Shown here piece after piece: positions 44,441-53,166 of a DNA stretch of 64,000 bases (position 1 is its first letter; each line of letters starts with the position of its first letter). The position numbers and the translations under genes were made by a program. A model generated the notes under the pieces. The model searched no databases. It had not been told where the DNA came from and saw only the letters and a program-made list of their open reading frames with translations. Source of the stretch: Kaistella palustris DSM 21579 (GTDB lineage Bacteria > Bacteroidota > Bacteroidia > Flavobacteriales > Weeksellaceae). The DNA is taken from NCBI RefSeq assembly GCF_000422265.1, contig NZ_KE383812.1, forward strand, positions 386,091 through 450,090, read 5' to 3'.

Positions 44441-44555
44441 CTTCTTCAGAACTTTAAATATATTACCAATAAATTTCCATCTTTAATAACAGAAGTGGAA
44501 ACCGAAATCTCCACTGCCATTACTCTAAAATTAAGATGATCTGAATTGTATTCTT

Positions 44556-46754
44556 TTAAAGTTTATACGTTAACGTTACGTAGAAATTTCTTGGTGTAAT
44601 TGGGTTTACCGAATAATTCTCGTGGTAGTTATAATCCACCGCATCGAATAAGTTACCCACTTTACCCATCACAGAAAATTTATCCCAGTCGTATCCTAAA
44701 GATATTGCTGCGGTTACATAATCGCCCACTTCCAAAAATCTGGAAACTCCATTTCTTTCTTTCAAGGTTTTCTTGGTGTCATTCCAGCCGGCAATCCGAT
44801 CCCCTACATAGTAAGCGCTCGCTCCTATTTTAAGTCCTTTTACATAATTATTGAAGGTATAAAAAACCGAGGCATTTGCCGTAGTTGCAGGCGTTCTTAC
44901 CAATCTCTGATTTTCGACATAGCCGAAATCTGCAGGCGTATCTAAATAAACAGAATGGTTATAGGATGCTCCGGCGATAATGGATAAATTCGGATAAGGA
45001 TTCCCGGTAATGTCCAATTCTACACCCTGGCTTCTCATTTTACCGGCAAACTCTTTAATATCTTTGCCCGACGTGTTTCCCTCAATAGCCTGGTAAAAGT
45101 TGCGGTTTTCAATCTGATAGAGAGACAGGTTTAGTGCCACAGCATTGTTCCAGAAATTCTTCTTCATCCCCACTTCAAACTGGTCGATGATCGAAGGTTT
45201 CAGCGCATTGTCATTAATGTCAACGCCCGAGTTCGCACTGAATGAATTGGTGTACGTTGCGAACAGTGATAAGTTATCATTTGGCATATAAACCAATCCT
45301 GCTTTTGGGGAGAATGCGCGGTTTGCGCTGCCGCTTGAGAAAGCAGTTTCGTTATTTGCGAAAGTTTTCTTTTCGGAATCTTTATTTTCAATGTAGGAAT
45401 ATCTTAAACCGGCCAACACTTTAAATTTGTCTGAAAGCTCAATGAAATCCTGTGCATAGATCCCGAATCTCTGCGTCGGGATTCTGTTTCTGTCTCTTAT
45501 TTCTGCGGTGGGAGCTGCTCCCGAAACCCAGGTCGAGGGATCATCTAAATAAATCGTGCCGTCGGTACTTCCGTTGGTTCCGTAAAAGGCTTGCGAAAGA
45601 TTGTACCCATAAGAGTCACTTGTTCCATAATCACCATCGGTACCGACCAAAATTTTATGGTTTACACTTCCGGTTTTAATTTCTCCGTTCACATTAATTT
45701 GGAGTGAGGTGTAATTCTGCTCAGCATAGGATCTCCCGACCGGTCTTTTCCAGTTCAGCCGGTCAGCTGCGTCATAAGACCACTGCACCCTTTCGGTAGA
45801 AAAATAATCCTTGGTATAATTCTGATAAGAAGCCACTGCATTCAAAGTCCAGAAATCATTGAACTGATGATTAAATGTAATTCCTGCCGTGGCCTGTTCC
45901 ACATTCTGATATTGCCAGTCTGCGCCTACAAAAGCGTTTCGCGGCAACAAATTATTTACCGAGTAAGAACCGTTCTTATTGGTAATTGAGCCAATTCCGA
46001 AATCGGGCGTAAAATCATTTTTAAGATAATCTGCTTCTACAATCAGTTGCGATTTTTCACCGATATTAAAAGCGAAAGACGGATTGAAATAATATTTCTG
46101 GGATTCTACCACATCGCGGAAACTGTCTGCAGTTTCAAAAGCACCGTTAACACGGAAAGCTACATTTTTCGAAAGCGGTCCGTAAAAATCTACGGTAGGT
46201 TTATAGGAATTCCAGCTTCCGGCGCTAAAACCCACACTTCCGCCAAAATCAAATCTTGGTTTTTTAGTAATTAAGTTTACAACGCCACCCGCTGCTACAT
46301 TTCCGTAGAGCATTGCGTTACCACCTTTCAACACTTCAACTCTTTCTAAACCGGAAACTTCAGGAAAAACGCCGCTGTTCACTCTTGCACCGTTCTTAAA
46401 AATATTGTCATTTCCAAAATTAAAACCCCGGCCACCGAAACTGTCCTGCGAATTCCCACGCGAGGAGGTAATGTATAGTCCATTCACGTTCTGCAGAACA
46501 TCGCTCAACTGTTTGGCCTGCTGCTGCTCGATGATTTCGTGGGTAACGATCGCTACCGGCTGCGGGTTTTCCATAATCGTTAAATTCGATTTCGAGGAAA
46601 GTGGGCGCGCCTTGTTGGGATTCCCGGTTTTGTGAAGATTAATATCTTCGATCAGCTGAATCTTAATGGTGTCGCTCACAGGCTCATATTTCATCTGAGC
46701 ATGCGCCGAAATGGTCACCGCAAGAACGCCGAGGGTTAAAATCTGTTTTTTCAT
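44556..46754 (-). CDS. TonB-dependent siderophore receptor
   Basis: A 732-residue outer-membrane receptor. Signal peptide MKKQILTLGVLAVTISAHAQ; plug domain from about 60 (PVAIVTHEIIEQQQAKQLSDVL, then SFGGRGFNFGNDNIFKNGARV in part, and VEVLKGGNAMLYGNVAAGG); 22-strand barrel to a closing NFYVTLTYKL with a terminal Leu rather than the common Phe. No N-terminal carboxypeptidase-like domain. The plug pattern is that of ferric-siderophore receptors. Its promoter is flanked by two 23-bp palindromes that look like Fur sites. Confidence 0.92.
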   Translation of the reverse strand: MKKQILTLGVLAVTISAHAQMKYEPVSDTIKIQLIEDINLHKTGNPNKARPLSSKSNLTIMENPQPVAIVTHEIIEQQQAKQLSDVLQNVNGLYITSSRGNSQDSFGGRGFNFGNDNIFKNGARVNSGVFPEVSGLERVEVLKGGNAMLYGNVAAGGVVNLITKKPRFDFGGSVGFSAGSWNSYKPTVDFYGPLSKNVAFRVNGAFETADSFRDVVESQKYYFNPSFAFNIGEKSQLIVEADYLKNDFTPDFGIGSITNKNGSYSVNNLLPRNAFVGADWQYQNVEQATAGITFNHQFNDFWTLNAVASYQNYTKDYFSTERVQWSYDAADRLNWKRPVGRSYAEQNYTSLQINVNGEIKTGSVNHKILVGTDGDYGTSDSYGYNLSQAFYGTNGSTDGTIYLDDPSTWVSGAAPTAEIRDRNRIPTQRFGIYAQDFIELSDKFKVLAGLRYSYIENKDSEKKTFANNETAFSSGSANRAFSPKAGLVYMPNDNLSLFATYTNSFSANSGVDINDNALKPSIIDQFEVGMKKNFWNNAVALNLSLYQIENRNFYQAIEGNTSGKDIKEFAGKMRSQGVELDITGNPYPNLSIIAGASYNHSVYLDTPADFGYVENQRLVRTPATTANASVFYTFNNYVKGLKIGASAYYVGDRIAGWNDTKKTLKERNGVSRFLEVGDYVTAAISLGYDWDKFSVMGKVGNLFDAVDYNYHENYSVNPITPRNFYVTLTYKL

Positions 46755-46761
46755 TTTAAAC

Positions 46762-46784
46762 TTATTTAGACTAATTTTAAATAA
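46762..46784 (-). promoter_or_regulatory. Palindromic operator 1 before TonB receptor, Fur-like
   Basis: On the minus strand: TTATTTAAA, ATTAG, TCTAAATAA, a 9+5+9 palindrome with one mismatch. It lies between the -7 box and the ATG. Matches its partner at 46823-46845. Confidence 0.6.
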
Positions 46785-46789
46785 CGGCT

Positions 46790-46821
46790 CAAAAGTAGAA
46801 AACCGTTTTTATACAGCCAAA
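46790..46821 (-). promoter_or_regulatory. Promoter of the TonB receptor gene
   Basis: A full Bacteroidota promoter on the minus strand: TTTG (46818-46821), a 20-bp spacer, then TACTTTTG (46790-46797). It lies between the two palindromic operators. Confidence 0.75.
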
Positions 46822-46822
46822 T

Positions 46823-46845
46823 CTATTTGGACTAATTCTAAATAA
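46823..46845 (-). promoter_or_regulatory. Palindromic operator 2 before TonB receptor, Fur-like
   Basis: On the minus strand: TTATTTAGA, ATTAG, TCCAAATAG, same design as operator 1 with 61 bp between centres. It abuts the -33 element, so a bound repressor would block polymerase. Confidence 0.6.
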
Positions 46846-46902
46846 AATTAAAACAATTGTTTAATTCCCTGAAAATGAAAGAGCGAGAAAAACTGATATT
46901 TA

Positions 46903-48282
46903 TCAGGTTTTACATTTCACCAGAAAACCGGCGGCAATAAAAGTGACATTAATGAAGAAATATAAAAGACCGTTCGGCGCAAAAGCAGTTCCCGCGAGAA
47001 CAATTAAAATTCCGAAAACCGCAAAAACTGCCATTATCCTTTTTAAGAATAAATTACCCGGAAATATTCTTTGGTTGAACAGCCTGAAGAGTCCCAGAAA
47101 CAGCGCACCATTTACACAGTAAATAAAAATAATTGGAATGGCAGACAGGTCGAAATTGCGCTGGTTAAAATAGGAATTGGTGTTGGTAAAATAATATACA
47201 AACATATAAAATACAACAATTACCAAGCCCAGAAACGCACTGTTGACCGGCATATTTGTCCTCTCGCTCAATTGGTTAAGGTTCCAGAATTTTCTTGATT
47301 TTTCCAGATTGGCAAACTGAAAAGGAACTCGGATTGTCGCCAAAAGCAAACCGTTTGCAGTTCCAAGAACAGAAATAATAATGAAAAGCTGCATGATCAA
47401 AGCACCGATATTCGAAGCAGTTTTCCGGGCAAATTCCGTTATGTAAGTATCTTTCAGTTTAATGATTTCGTCACTGCTCATGCGGAAAACAATGCCCAAA
47501 TAGTACGAAATGTAAATCACCATTACGGCAAATGTGCCTATAATCAGAGCTTTCGGTAGATTCTTCGCTGAGTTCCTGATCTCACCGGAAATTTGGGTGG
47601 CAATATACCAACCATCAAAAGCAAAAGAAATCGGTATAAATGCTGCGGACAGCAGAAGCAAAAAAGACAGGTTATTTGTCGCACCTCCGGCGCTGGCTGA
47701 AAGTGTGCTGCCCGCCGCCACATCACCTTTCATCAAACTTAAAATACCGAGCGAAGCAATAAAAATCAGCGGTAAAACTTTCAGTACAGTTGTGAGTTGC
47801 TGGAAAATTCCACTGGCTCTGGGCCGGAGAATATTCAAGGCAAAAAAGATGAACAGATTCGCTAAACCAATCACGGTGAAATGCAGAAATGTAGGTTCAA
47901 AATTCAGGAATTCCGCACACAGGTGCGCGATGTAAATCCCGGAAACCGTAAACAAAACTGCCGTAAGTACCGGATAAAACAGGCTCATATACATCCACCC
48001 CACAAAATAACTGGCCGTGGTTCCAAAGCGGTAATTTACATAATTCAGGATCCCACCGTCCGTGGGAAGGATTTCTGCATAGTTTGCCATAGAAATACCC
48101 GCAAATACAACGCTGATCCCGACAATCACAAAACCAAGCAAGCCGGCTAAAACATTTCCCTGCGTGGCGAGAAGTACATCATCAACCTTAAAGAAAATGC
48201 CGGAGCCGATCACCTGACCGATGACCATAGAAATCGCGGTGAAAAGGCCGTATTTAGCTTCCAGCTTCTGTTCGTTCTTCAT
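46903..48282 (-). CDS. APC-family amino-acid permease
   Basis: A 459-residue transporter with about 12 membrane helices. The family start is clear: GLFTAISMVIGQVIGSGIFFKVDDVL (in pieces AISMVIGQVIGSGIF), the first unwound helix of the LeuT-fold APC group. Later motifs include PTDGGILNYVNYRFG and FAFDGWYIATQISGEIRN in part. It imports or exchanges amino acids across the inner membrane; substrate unknown. It stands alone. Confidence 0.9.
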   Translation of the reverse strand: MKNEQKLEAKYGLFTAISMVIGQVIGSGIFFKVDDVLLATQGNVLAGLLGFVIVGISVVFAGISMANYAEILPTDGGILNYVNYRFGTTASYFVGWMYMSLFYPVLTAVLFTVSGIYIAHLCAEFLNFEPTFLHFTVIGLANLFIFFALNILRPRASGIFQQLTTVLKVLPLIFIASLGILSLMKGDVAAGSTLSASAGGATNNLSFLLLLSAAFIPISFAFDGWYIATQISGEIRNSAKNLPKALIIGTFAVMVIYISYYLGIVFRMSSDEIIKLKDTYITEFARKTASNIGALIMQLFIIISVLGTANGLLLATIRVPFQFANLEKSRKFWNLNQLSERTNMPVNSAFLGLVIVVFYMFVYYFTNTNSYFNQRNFDLSAIPIIFIYCVNGALFLGLFRLFNQRIFPGNLFLKRIMAVFAVFGILIVLAGTAFAPNGLLYFFINVTFIAAGFLVKCKT

Positions 48283-48381
48283 TTTTTCACCACAATTTTT
48301 ATGAGTTTTTTAGCGGTTGTTATAAATGATTTTCATTAAATCTAATAAAACTGATTTACGTTCATTAATGGTTTTTAACAA

Positions 48382-50256
48382 TCATTCATGTAATTCCAGC
48401 CAGCGCATTTCAAGATCCTGAATTTTTTCAGTCAAACTTTCAAGTTCTTTGGATAAGGCCGCGATTTTTTTATAATCGGTTTCTTTGTTCAGCTCGGCGA
48501 GGATTTCCTCCCTTCGCTTTTCGAGTCTGGGAATTTCCTTATCAATATTTTTTAATTCCTGCTGCTCATTGAAGGTTAATTTCTTGGCGGTGGAGTTTGC
48601 AGGAGTTGTAGTTGCAGCAGCTTTGGGCGCAGGCACGGCGATTTCTGCAGGTTTCTTATTCTGCTGCTGTGATTTCTTTTCGCGGTATTCGGTGAAATTC
48701 CCTACAAAATCTTTTATAATACCCTCACCTTCAAAAGCAAGAACGTGATCCACAATTCGGTCCATAAAATACCTGTCGTGAGACACGATGATCAGGCAGC
48801 CCTGGAACTGCAGCAGGAAATTCTCCAAAACGGTGAGTGTCGGCAGATCAAGATCGTTGGTCGGTTCATCAAAAATCAGGAAATTGGGATTCTGATAAAG
48901 AACGTACATCAAATGCAGTCTTCGCTTTTCGCCGCCCGAAAGTTTAGATATCGGCGCGTACTGCGTCTGGTCATCGAAAAGGAAAAGCCTTAAAAACTGC
49001 GAGGCAGAAATCGTCCGTCCATTGGCAAGCGGAAAATTCTCGGAAATATCTTTAATGAAATCTATGACGCGCTGATCCTCTTTATACTGCAGACCTTTTT
49101 GAGCAAAATAACCGAACTTGATCGTTTCGCCGGTTTCTATTTCTCCGGAATCATAAGGCTCCAAACCCTGAATTATATTTAAAAGTGTCGATTTGCCGGC
49201 ACCGTTTTTCCCGACGATGCCCACTTTTTCGCCGCGCTGAAACTGATAAGAAAAATTTTTCAGCAGCAACTTATCACCAAAACTTTTGTTGATGTCTCTT
49301 AATTCAAGGATCTTGTTTCCCAGTCTTTTCATTTCAAAATCGAGTTCGAGTTTTTCTTTTCGTGTATCGGTTTTGGCTATTTTTTCAGTTTCGTAAAAGT
49401 CTTCCTGCCGTGATTTCGATTTTGTAGTTCGGGCTTTTGGCTGGCGGCGCATCCATTCCAGCTCTTTTCGGTAAAGGTTTTGCGCTTTATCGATGGTGGA
49501 ATCCAGATTTTCTTCGCGAATGATCTTGTTTTCCAGATAAGTGGCGTAAGATCCGTTGTGCACATAAAGCTGGTGATCTTCCATCTCCCAGATGATATCG
49601 CAAACAGCATCCAGAAAATAACGGTCGTGTGTGACCAGAAGCAAAGTGACCATAGCTTTGGACAGGTAATTCTCCAGCCATTCCACCATATCCACATCCA
49701 GGTGATTTGTCGGCTCATCCATGATAAGAAGGGTGTGGCGGTGTTGCGCGCGGGTTTCCACCAACAGTTTTGCCAGCGCAACCCTTTTGATTTGGCCGCC
49801 GGAAAGGGTTTTCATTTTCGCTTCCAGATCGGTGATTTTCAACTGCGTGAGTATCTGGCTCATTTCATTCTCCAGATCCCAGGCTTCATGAATTTCCATT
49901 TCATTCAGCGCTTTATCCATATCATCGGGATCACCGGAAAGTAATGCATAATGGTAGTTTTTAAGTGCCATGATCGGTGCCGAATCCAAGGTCATCATAA
50001 ACTGCTCCACATTCAGCTCACCTTCAAAATCAATTTCCTGATCGAAAAGCACCACCTGAATATCTTTATTAATGACCACAGTTCCGGAATCAGCGATTTC
50101 CTTTCCCATTAAAATTTTCAGCAACGTGGATTTTCCCGAGCCGTTCTTAGCTACAATTGCAATTTTATCGCCTTCATTAATATGAAAGGTAATGTCTTTG
50201 AAAAGCGTTTTCACGCCATAGGATTTCGAAAGGTTTTCTGTGGTAATGTAATTCAT
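48382..50256 (-). CDS. ABC-F family ATPase, Uup-like
   Basis: A 624-residue soluble protein with two ABC domains and no membrane helix. Domain 1 has VAKNGSGKST (first Gly of Walker A is Ala), LSGGQIKRVALAKLL and LLIMDEPTNHLD; domain 2 has GKNGAGKST, LSGGEKRRLHLMYVL and FLIFDEPTNDLD. An inter-domain linker (about 235-315) and a C-terminal coiled coil (about 545-624) fit Uup. ABC-F proteins act on the ribosome in translation; Uup also affects DNA structure. A TACTTTTG box lies 35 bp upstream. Confidence 0.93.
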   Translation of the reverse strand: MNYITTENLSKSYGVKTLFKDITFHINEGDKIAIVAKNGSGKSTLLKILMGKEIADSGTVVINKDIQVVLFDQEIDFEGELNVEQFMMTLDSAPIMALKNYHYALLSGDPDDMDKALNEMEIHEAWDLENEMSQILTQLKITDLEAKMKTLSGGQIKRVALAKLLVETRAQHRHTLLIMDEPTNHLDVDMVEWLENYLSKAMVTLLLVTHDRYFLDAVCDIIWEMEDHQLYVHNGSYATYLENKIIREENLDSTIDKAQNLYRKELEWMRRQPKARTTKSKSRQEDFYETEKIAKTDTRKEKLELDFEMKRLGNKILELRDINKSFGDKLLLKNFSYQFQRGEKVGIVGKNGAGKSTLLNIIQGLEPYDSGEIETGETIKFGYFAQKGLQYKEDQRVIDFIKDISENFPLANGRTISASQFLRLFLFDDQTQYAPISKLSGGEKRRLHLMYVLYQNPNFLIFDEPTNDLDLPTLTVLENFLLQFQGCLIIVSHDRYFMDRIVDHVLAFEGEGIIKDFVGNFTEYREKKSQQQNKKPAEIAVPAPKAAATTTPANSTAKKLTFNEQQELKNIDKEIPRLEKRREEILAELNKETDYKKIAALSKELESLTEKIQDLEMRWLELHE

Positions 50257-50290
50257 TTTCAGCGGGATAAAAGCAGGTATTTTAAAGCCG

Positions 50291-50298
50291 CAAAAGTA
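50291..50298 (-). promoter_or_regulatory. -7 promoter box of the ABC-F gene
   Basis: Minus-strand TACTTTTG matches TAnnTTTG, 35 bp before the ATG. A TTTT lies 17 bp further upstream in place of TTTG. Confidence 0.5.
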
Positions 50299-50378
50299 CG
50301 CAATTTTGGCGTCTTAAAATCCGGCAGAATAAACACCAGGAAAGCCAGGTCGCATTTTACTTCCGTTAAACTGTGTTA

Positions 50379-50410
50379 AAACATTCTTTTTGTCAGTTTA
50401 TGGAATGTTT
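50379..50410. repeat. Inverted repeat in the leader region of the DUF2383 gene
   Basis: AAACATTC and GAATGTTT are separated by 16 bp. The arms flank a likely -33 TTTG (TTTTTGTC) with TACGTTTT about 22 bp downstream, so it may be an operator for the gene at 50451. Confidence 0.35.
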
Positions 50411-50450
50411 TCTGTACGTTTTTAGCAAGTAACCACAAAAAGTACATAAA

Positions 50451-50891
50451 ATGGAAAACGAAAAAGTAGTTGATCTGCTCAACGATTTGCTCACCAAAAA
50501 TTACGACGCTGAAAAAGGCTATAAGGAAGCCGCAGAAAAAGTTGAACATCAGGCATTGCGCTCCTATTTCACAGCGCAGGCAAAAAACCGTTATGATTTT
50601 GGCCACGAAATAAAAGGTTTAATTGCAAAATACGGTGGCGAACCGGACAAAGGCACGAGCGTGGCCGGTGACATACACAGAACGTGGATTGCAATCCGCG
50701 ATGCGTTCTCAAGTGGCGATAAAAACATTTATGAAGAATGCATTCGCGGCGAAGAAACATTTTCTGAGGAATACGGCGAAGTTCTAAATGAAACCGGCAT
50801 TCCGTCCGATGTTGCTGAAACGGTTCGTAAGCAGAAAGCTTCCGTAGACAGAGCGCTCCTTTCACTAAGAACGATGGAAGATTTTGCTTAA
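50451..50891 (+). CDS. PA2169/DUF2383 four-helix-bundle protein
   Basis: A 146-residue soluble protein of the ferritin-like DUF2383 group: KVVDLLNDLLTKNYDAEKGYKEAAEKV (in pieces DLLTKNYDAEKGYKEAAE), YFTAQAKNRYDFGHEIK, HRTWIAIRDAF and the C-terminal FSEEYGEVLNET. Four long helices with conserved Glu and His suggest a metal-binding bundle; many relatives are stress induced. No operon partner. Confidence 0.85.
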   Translation: MENEKVVDLLNDLLTKNYDAEKGYKEAAEKVEHQALRSYFTAQAKNRYDFGHEIKGLIAKYGGEPDKGTSVAGDIHRTWIAIRDAFSSGDKNIYEECIRGEETFSEEYGEVLNETGIPSDVAETVRKQKASVDRALLSLRTMEDFA

Positions 50892-50956
50892 AGAAGAACT
50901 TATCATTCAGTGGTTTTCAGTTTTGGAAACCATTTTTGTTGTGTTTTACAAGCGAT

Positions 50957-51820
50957 TCAGTCCAGCGTCATTCTTTTTAAAGACCATAAACTTCCGTTAT
51001 AGACATTAAGGTCGACCTTGGTATTGATGCCGTATACAATTCCGTTCTCCGTAAACTGCCAGATATCCCAGTCATCATCCGGCGAGGGTTGCGGTACATT
51101 ATTATAGTTCGCAAGCCAGATCGGATAACCTTCGAATTCGCCACGCAGGAAATCTTTGTAGTAGTGATAATACGTGTATATGATTGGCTTTTTGCCGTAA
51201 GTTTCCTCCACAATGCGGCACCAGATCTTTAAATCATCCAGCAGTTTTCTTGTGGATTTGCGCCGCGGAATCTTTTCGATATCCAGAATCGGTGGCAGAT
51301 CTCCGGATTCCAGCTTTACGTTGGCGAGGAAATTATTAGCCTGCATCACCGGATCTTCATCGGCACGGTAAAAATGGTAGGCTCCGCGAATAAGGCTGTT
51401 TTTTTTGGAGAGTTTCCAAAACTCCGCAAAGTGTTTGTCGGCTGAGCGGTTTCCCATAGTAGCACGTAAAACGACAAATTTTATGGGAATCGAGCGATTG
51501 GCAATGGTTAAACTGTCCCATTCAATATCTTCTTTTCTCTGATAATGCGAAACATCCATACCGAAAGTCTTATCGGCATAATCTGCAATGATCCCATTGA
51601 TTCGGTCTTCTTCGGCTTCGGTATTTGAAAGTTTTTTGTGGGTAAACCTGTTGAAGTACATGGCGTAATAAAAGCCGATCTTCTGCTTTAAATAAAAGCC
51701 GGTCCCTAATAATGCAAGAGTGAGAAACAGTAGAAGAATTTCCCTGCGCAGCAGAAAATGTCTGCGGCGTTTTTTATGAATTTTACGCGCGGTTTTCCGT
51801 TTAATTTTTCGCTTGGCCAT
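50957..51820 (-). CDS. Glycoside hydrolase family 25 lysozyme-like protein
   Basis: A 287-residue protein. A very basic N-terminus (MAKRKIKRKTARKIHKKRRR) precedes one membrane helix (EILLLFLTLALLGTGFYL), so it is membrane anchored with the enzyme outside. The GH25 domain begins FGMDVSHYQRKEDIEWDSL and contains GAYHFYRADEDP, PPILDIEKIPRR with the catalytic Asp-Glu pair, IYTYYHYYKDFL, WLANYNN and DIWQFTENGIV. It cleaves peptidoglycan glycans. The in-frame ATG 9 bp upstream is less likely. Confidence 0.92.
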   Translation of the reverse strand: MAKRKIKRKTARKIHKKRRRHFLLRREILLLFLTLALLGTGFYLKQKIGFYYAMYFNRFTHKKLSNTEAEEDRINGIIADYADKTFGMDVSHYQRKEDIEWDSLTIANRSIPIKFVVLRATMGNRSADKHFAEFWKLSKKNSLIRGAYHFYRADEDPVMQANNFLANVKLESGDLPPILDIEKIPRRKSTRKLLDDLKIWCRIVEETYGKKPIIYTYYHYYKDFLRGEFEGYPIWLANYNNVPQPSPDDDWDIWQFTENGIVYGINTKVDLNVYNGSLWSLKRMTLD

Positions 51821-51903
51821 GGTTTGCAAAAATAGATTTTTTGCTACAAAATGCCTATAATTTGAAAGCTGATATCTCCCTTTGTCAGGCTTTAGTTCAA
51901 AAA

Positions 51904-51928
51904 AAATTCTTTCATAGAGAAAGAATTT
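51904..51928 (-). terminator. Terminator downstream of the CsgG-like gene
   Basis: A 10-bp perfect stem, AAATTCTTTC with GAAAGAATTT, loop of 5, followed on the minus strand by a T run. Confidence 0.78.
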
Positions 51929-51945
51929 GTTGTTTATTAAATTGC

Positions 51946-52578
51946 TTAATTACCATAAGGGAAATTACGCGAAACTTTTCTCATCATATGTTCCACTACG
52001 TCATCGGTTGACGTCATGATATTATCATCTAAGGTCTTGAAAAATCTCCACAGCAAATCACCACTTTGTCCATCATTAACGCTTAGTGTCAGAGTTCCTG
52101 TACCAGTTTTGCCACCAAAGCCGCCTAACAGTACTGCTGATGCAATTGCCCCAGCTTCAGATTTAGTCTGCTCAATTTCGTACTTTCCTCCAATCACTGC
52201 ATCCACCCCAAGAATTTTCGCAATTTCATCTGCAGTCGTTTCGTCAAGTTTTTTATCTATTCCTGCCTTCTTTAACAATATATTTGTCTTGTCAACGTCT
52301 TGAAACTGTACACTATATTTATCTTTTTTCCTTAATAAAAAGGTATACATACTGCTTTGTATATTTTTGGACATTTTTTGTTCCTGTGCATCATTTTCCT
52401 CCTTGTTAAAATTTTTAGGAATTTTTTTGTAAGTTATTGTAACTAAAAACGGTACGATTGCAACCGTTTTTTGTTCTTTAATTTTTGTCTGTAATTCGGG
52501 AGCTTCAAAAATCTGCTTCTGGCCATTAATAGAAACGCCAACCATCAATAAGACAGCAATAAATAAAATTTTTTTCAT
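51946..52578 (-). CDS. Secreted protein, CsgG/LpoB-like fold suspected
   Basis: A 210-residue exported protein. The signal peptide MKKILFIAVLLMVGVSINGQ is cleaved near GQ, and there is no lipobox Cys. KTVAIVPFLVTI, then ADEIAKILGVDAVIGGKYEI and GTLTLSVNDGQSGDLLWRF, resembles the nucleotide-binding-like fold of CsgG/LpoB and related periplasmic proteins. That is fold inference, not family identity. It stands alone. Confidence 0.68.
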   Translation of the reverse strand: MKKILFIAVLLMVGVSINGQKQIFEAPELQTKIKEQKTVAIVPFLVTITYKKIPKNFNKEENDAQEQKMSKNIQSSMYTFLLRKKDKYSVQFQDVDKTNILLKKAGIDKKLDETTADEIAKILGVDAVIGGKYEIEQTKSEAGAIASAVLLGGFGGKTGTGTLTLSVNDGQSGDLLWRFFKTLDDNIMTSTDDVVEHMMRKVSRNFPYGN

Positions 52579-52804
52579 AATTTATAATTTTTTTACAAAA
52601 ATAATTTAATTTGGAAATGACGCAAGTTATTTTTAAAAAAAATCGCAAAAATGTTAGACATAATTTTTGTTATAAACCAAAACATATTTACCGGAATTTT
52701 ATATCCTGGCCAAAAGCGTTAATTTAGAGTTAAAATTATTTCGCGGCTGAAGTTGGCTTAAAATGTGAAATTGATTGTAAATTCAACAAAAATATTTATC
52801 AGCA

Positions 52805-53101
52805 ATGAAAACGAAATTATTAACCTTAGGAGCGCTCACCATATTTGCGGTTACAGTTTCTGCACAGGAAACAAAACCGACTTTAAAACAGGAAGTGAAA
52901 AAAGATGCAAAAGCAGTGGGCACAAGTGTGAAACAGGGCGCAGAATGGACGGGTGAAACCATAAAAAAAGGCGCGAAAGCCACTGAAAAAGGCATTAAAA
53001 AAGGTGCGAAGTGGACGGAAAAAACCGCGAAAAAAGGAGGGAAAGCCGTAAAAGAAGGGTACGAAGACACCAAAGATTATGTGAGAAAGGAAACGAAATA
53101 A
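52805..53101 (+). CDS. Small secreted lysine-rich repeat protein, unknown
   Basis: A 98-residue exported protein. After the signal (MKTKLLTLGALTIFAVTVSAQ) the mature 77 residues contain about four imperfect repeats of 8-16 residues built on KGAKWTEK or KGAKATEK (EWTGETIKKGAKATEKGIKK, then GAKWTEKTAKKGGKAVKEG). It is strongly basic and helical, suggesting binding to nucleic acid, membrane or cell wall. No family recognised. A strong terminator follows. Confidence 0.75.
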   Translation: MKTKLLTLGALTIFAVTVSAQETKPTLKQEVKKDAKAVGTSVKQGAEWTGETIKKGAKATEKGIKKGAKWTEKTAKKGGKAVKEGYEDTKDYVRKETK

Positions 53102-53126
53102 TGTCCAGAAAGATTAATAAAAAGAA

Positions 53127-53147
53127 AACCACGCGGACCGCGTGGTT
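53127..53147. terminator. Terminator between small secreted gene and ALDH gene
   Basis: AACCACGCG pairs with CGCGTGGTT, loop GAC, followed by T-rich sequence on the plus strand and A-rich on the other. It lies between two convergent genes. Confidence 0.8.
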
Positions 53148-53166
53148 GTTCTTTGATGTTTAAATC

